Positions 5,461 to 5,579 of a DNA stretch of 5,579 bases are shown here, one piece after another. The position numbers were made by a program, and so were the translations under genes. Every line of letters begins with the position of its first letter. The stretch's first letter is position 1. The stretch is taken from NCBI GenBank assembly GCA_030597505.1, contig JAUVRS010000190.1, positions 1-5,579 on the forward strand. Reading direction: 5' to 3'. The notes under the pieces are model-generated. The model was given only the letters and a program-made list of their open reading frames with translations, was not told the DNA's origin and searched no databases. Source of the stretch: Desulfobacteraceae bacterium (lineage in GTDB: Bacteria > Desulfobacterota > DSM-4660 > Desulfatiglandales > Desulfatiglandaceae).

Positions 5461-5579
5461 ATGACACAGCAAGCACATATCATTGGGACAGGTTCATCAA
5501 TGCCCGAGAGGGTACTGTCAAATAAAGATCTTGAAGCCATAGTGGACACCACGGATGAATGGATTATACGCCGGAGCGG
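5461..5579 (+). CDS. fabH: 3-oxoacyl-ACP synthase III (KAS III/FabH family), N-terminal part (cut by right edge)
   Basis: The first 39 residues are visible. They match the N-terminus of KAS III: IIGTGSSMPERVLSNKDLEA at 7-26 corresponds to the typical IxGTGxYxPxRVLTNxDLE, and DTTDEWI at 29-35 to the typical D(T/S)xDEWI, followed by RRSG where FabH usually has RTGI. KAS III condenses an acyl-CoA primer with malonyl-ACP to begin fatty acid synthesis; relatives make other 3-oxoacyl products. The catalytic Cys, His and Asn lie outside the window, so FabH proper cannot be separated from KAS III-like paralogues. The ATG at 5461 has AAGGA 7 nt upstream. The preceding 246 bp and the weak hairpin suggest a transcription unit separate from the oxidoreductase, though readthrough is possible. 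Confidence 0.88.
   Translation, partial: MTQQAHIIGTGSSMPERVLSNKDLEAIVDTTDEWIIRRS

Noticed and set aside
5231..5476. Minus-strand open frame of 81 codons between the gamma and KAS III genes, including a CxxC
   Set aside because: It overlaps the KAS III ribosome site and start, matches no family I recognise, and most of it lies in AT-rich intergenic sequence. A genome-wide search for repeated copies would be needed to revive it.

Overview
The window looks like chromosomal DNA of an anaerobic Gram-negative bacterium, most plausibly from the sulfate-reducing or syntrophic Desulfobacterota (former Deltaproteobacteria). This is an inference. It rests on a four-subunit, oxygen-sensitive 2-oxoacid:ferredoxin oxidoreductase, a bacterial lipoprotein signal, a bacterial KAS III gene, and moderate GC with AT-rich intergenic DNA. 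I see no insertion sequence, phage gene, CRISPR array, tRNA or rRNA.

Layout. The left third is on the minus strand. Read leftwards it holds a small orphan lipoprotein (1983-2177), an AMP-forming acyl-CoA synthetase (368-1876), and, 44 bp further on, the N-terminal 107 residues of a class I/II aminotransferase that runs off the left edge (1-323). A 348-bp AT-rich divergent spacer (2178-2525) carries candidate promoters for both directions. The plus strand then holds a compact operon in the order delta-alpha-beta-gamma (2526-5214). It encodes a 2x[4Fe-4S] ferredoxin subunit, a VorB-type alpha subunit, a TPP-binding beta subunit and a gamma subunit. Delta/alpha and alpha/beta overlap, which suggests translational coupling. 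After a 246-bp spacer with a weak terminator-like hairpin, the first 39 codons of a 3-oxoacyl-ACP synthase III (KAS III/FabH family) begin at 5461 and run off the right edge.

How the genes may work together. The oxidoreductase interconverts a 2-oxoacid plus CoA with acyl-CoA, CO2 and reduced ferredoxin; the VorB-like alpha subunit points to branched-chain 2-oxoacids. An aminotransferase links 2-oxoacids to amino acids, an acyl-CoA synthetase activates free acids, and KAS III enzymes can start fatty acid synthesis from short or branched acyl-CoAs. The neighbourhood therefore suggests a module around branched-chain (or aryl) acyl-CoAs. It could run oxidatively (amino acid to acyl-CoA plus reduced ferredoxin) or reductively (scavenged short acid to acyl-CoA to 2-oxoacid to amino acid). 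Substrates cannot be fixed from sequence alone. All families are known; nothing here is clearly a new type of system. The points worth checking are the gene combination, a dyad over the predicted synthetase promoter, an orphan lipoprotein, and a few motif variants.
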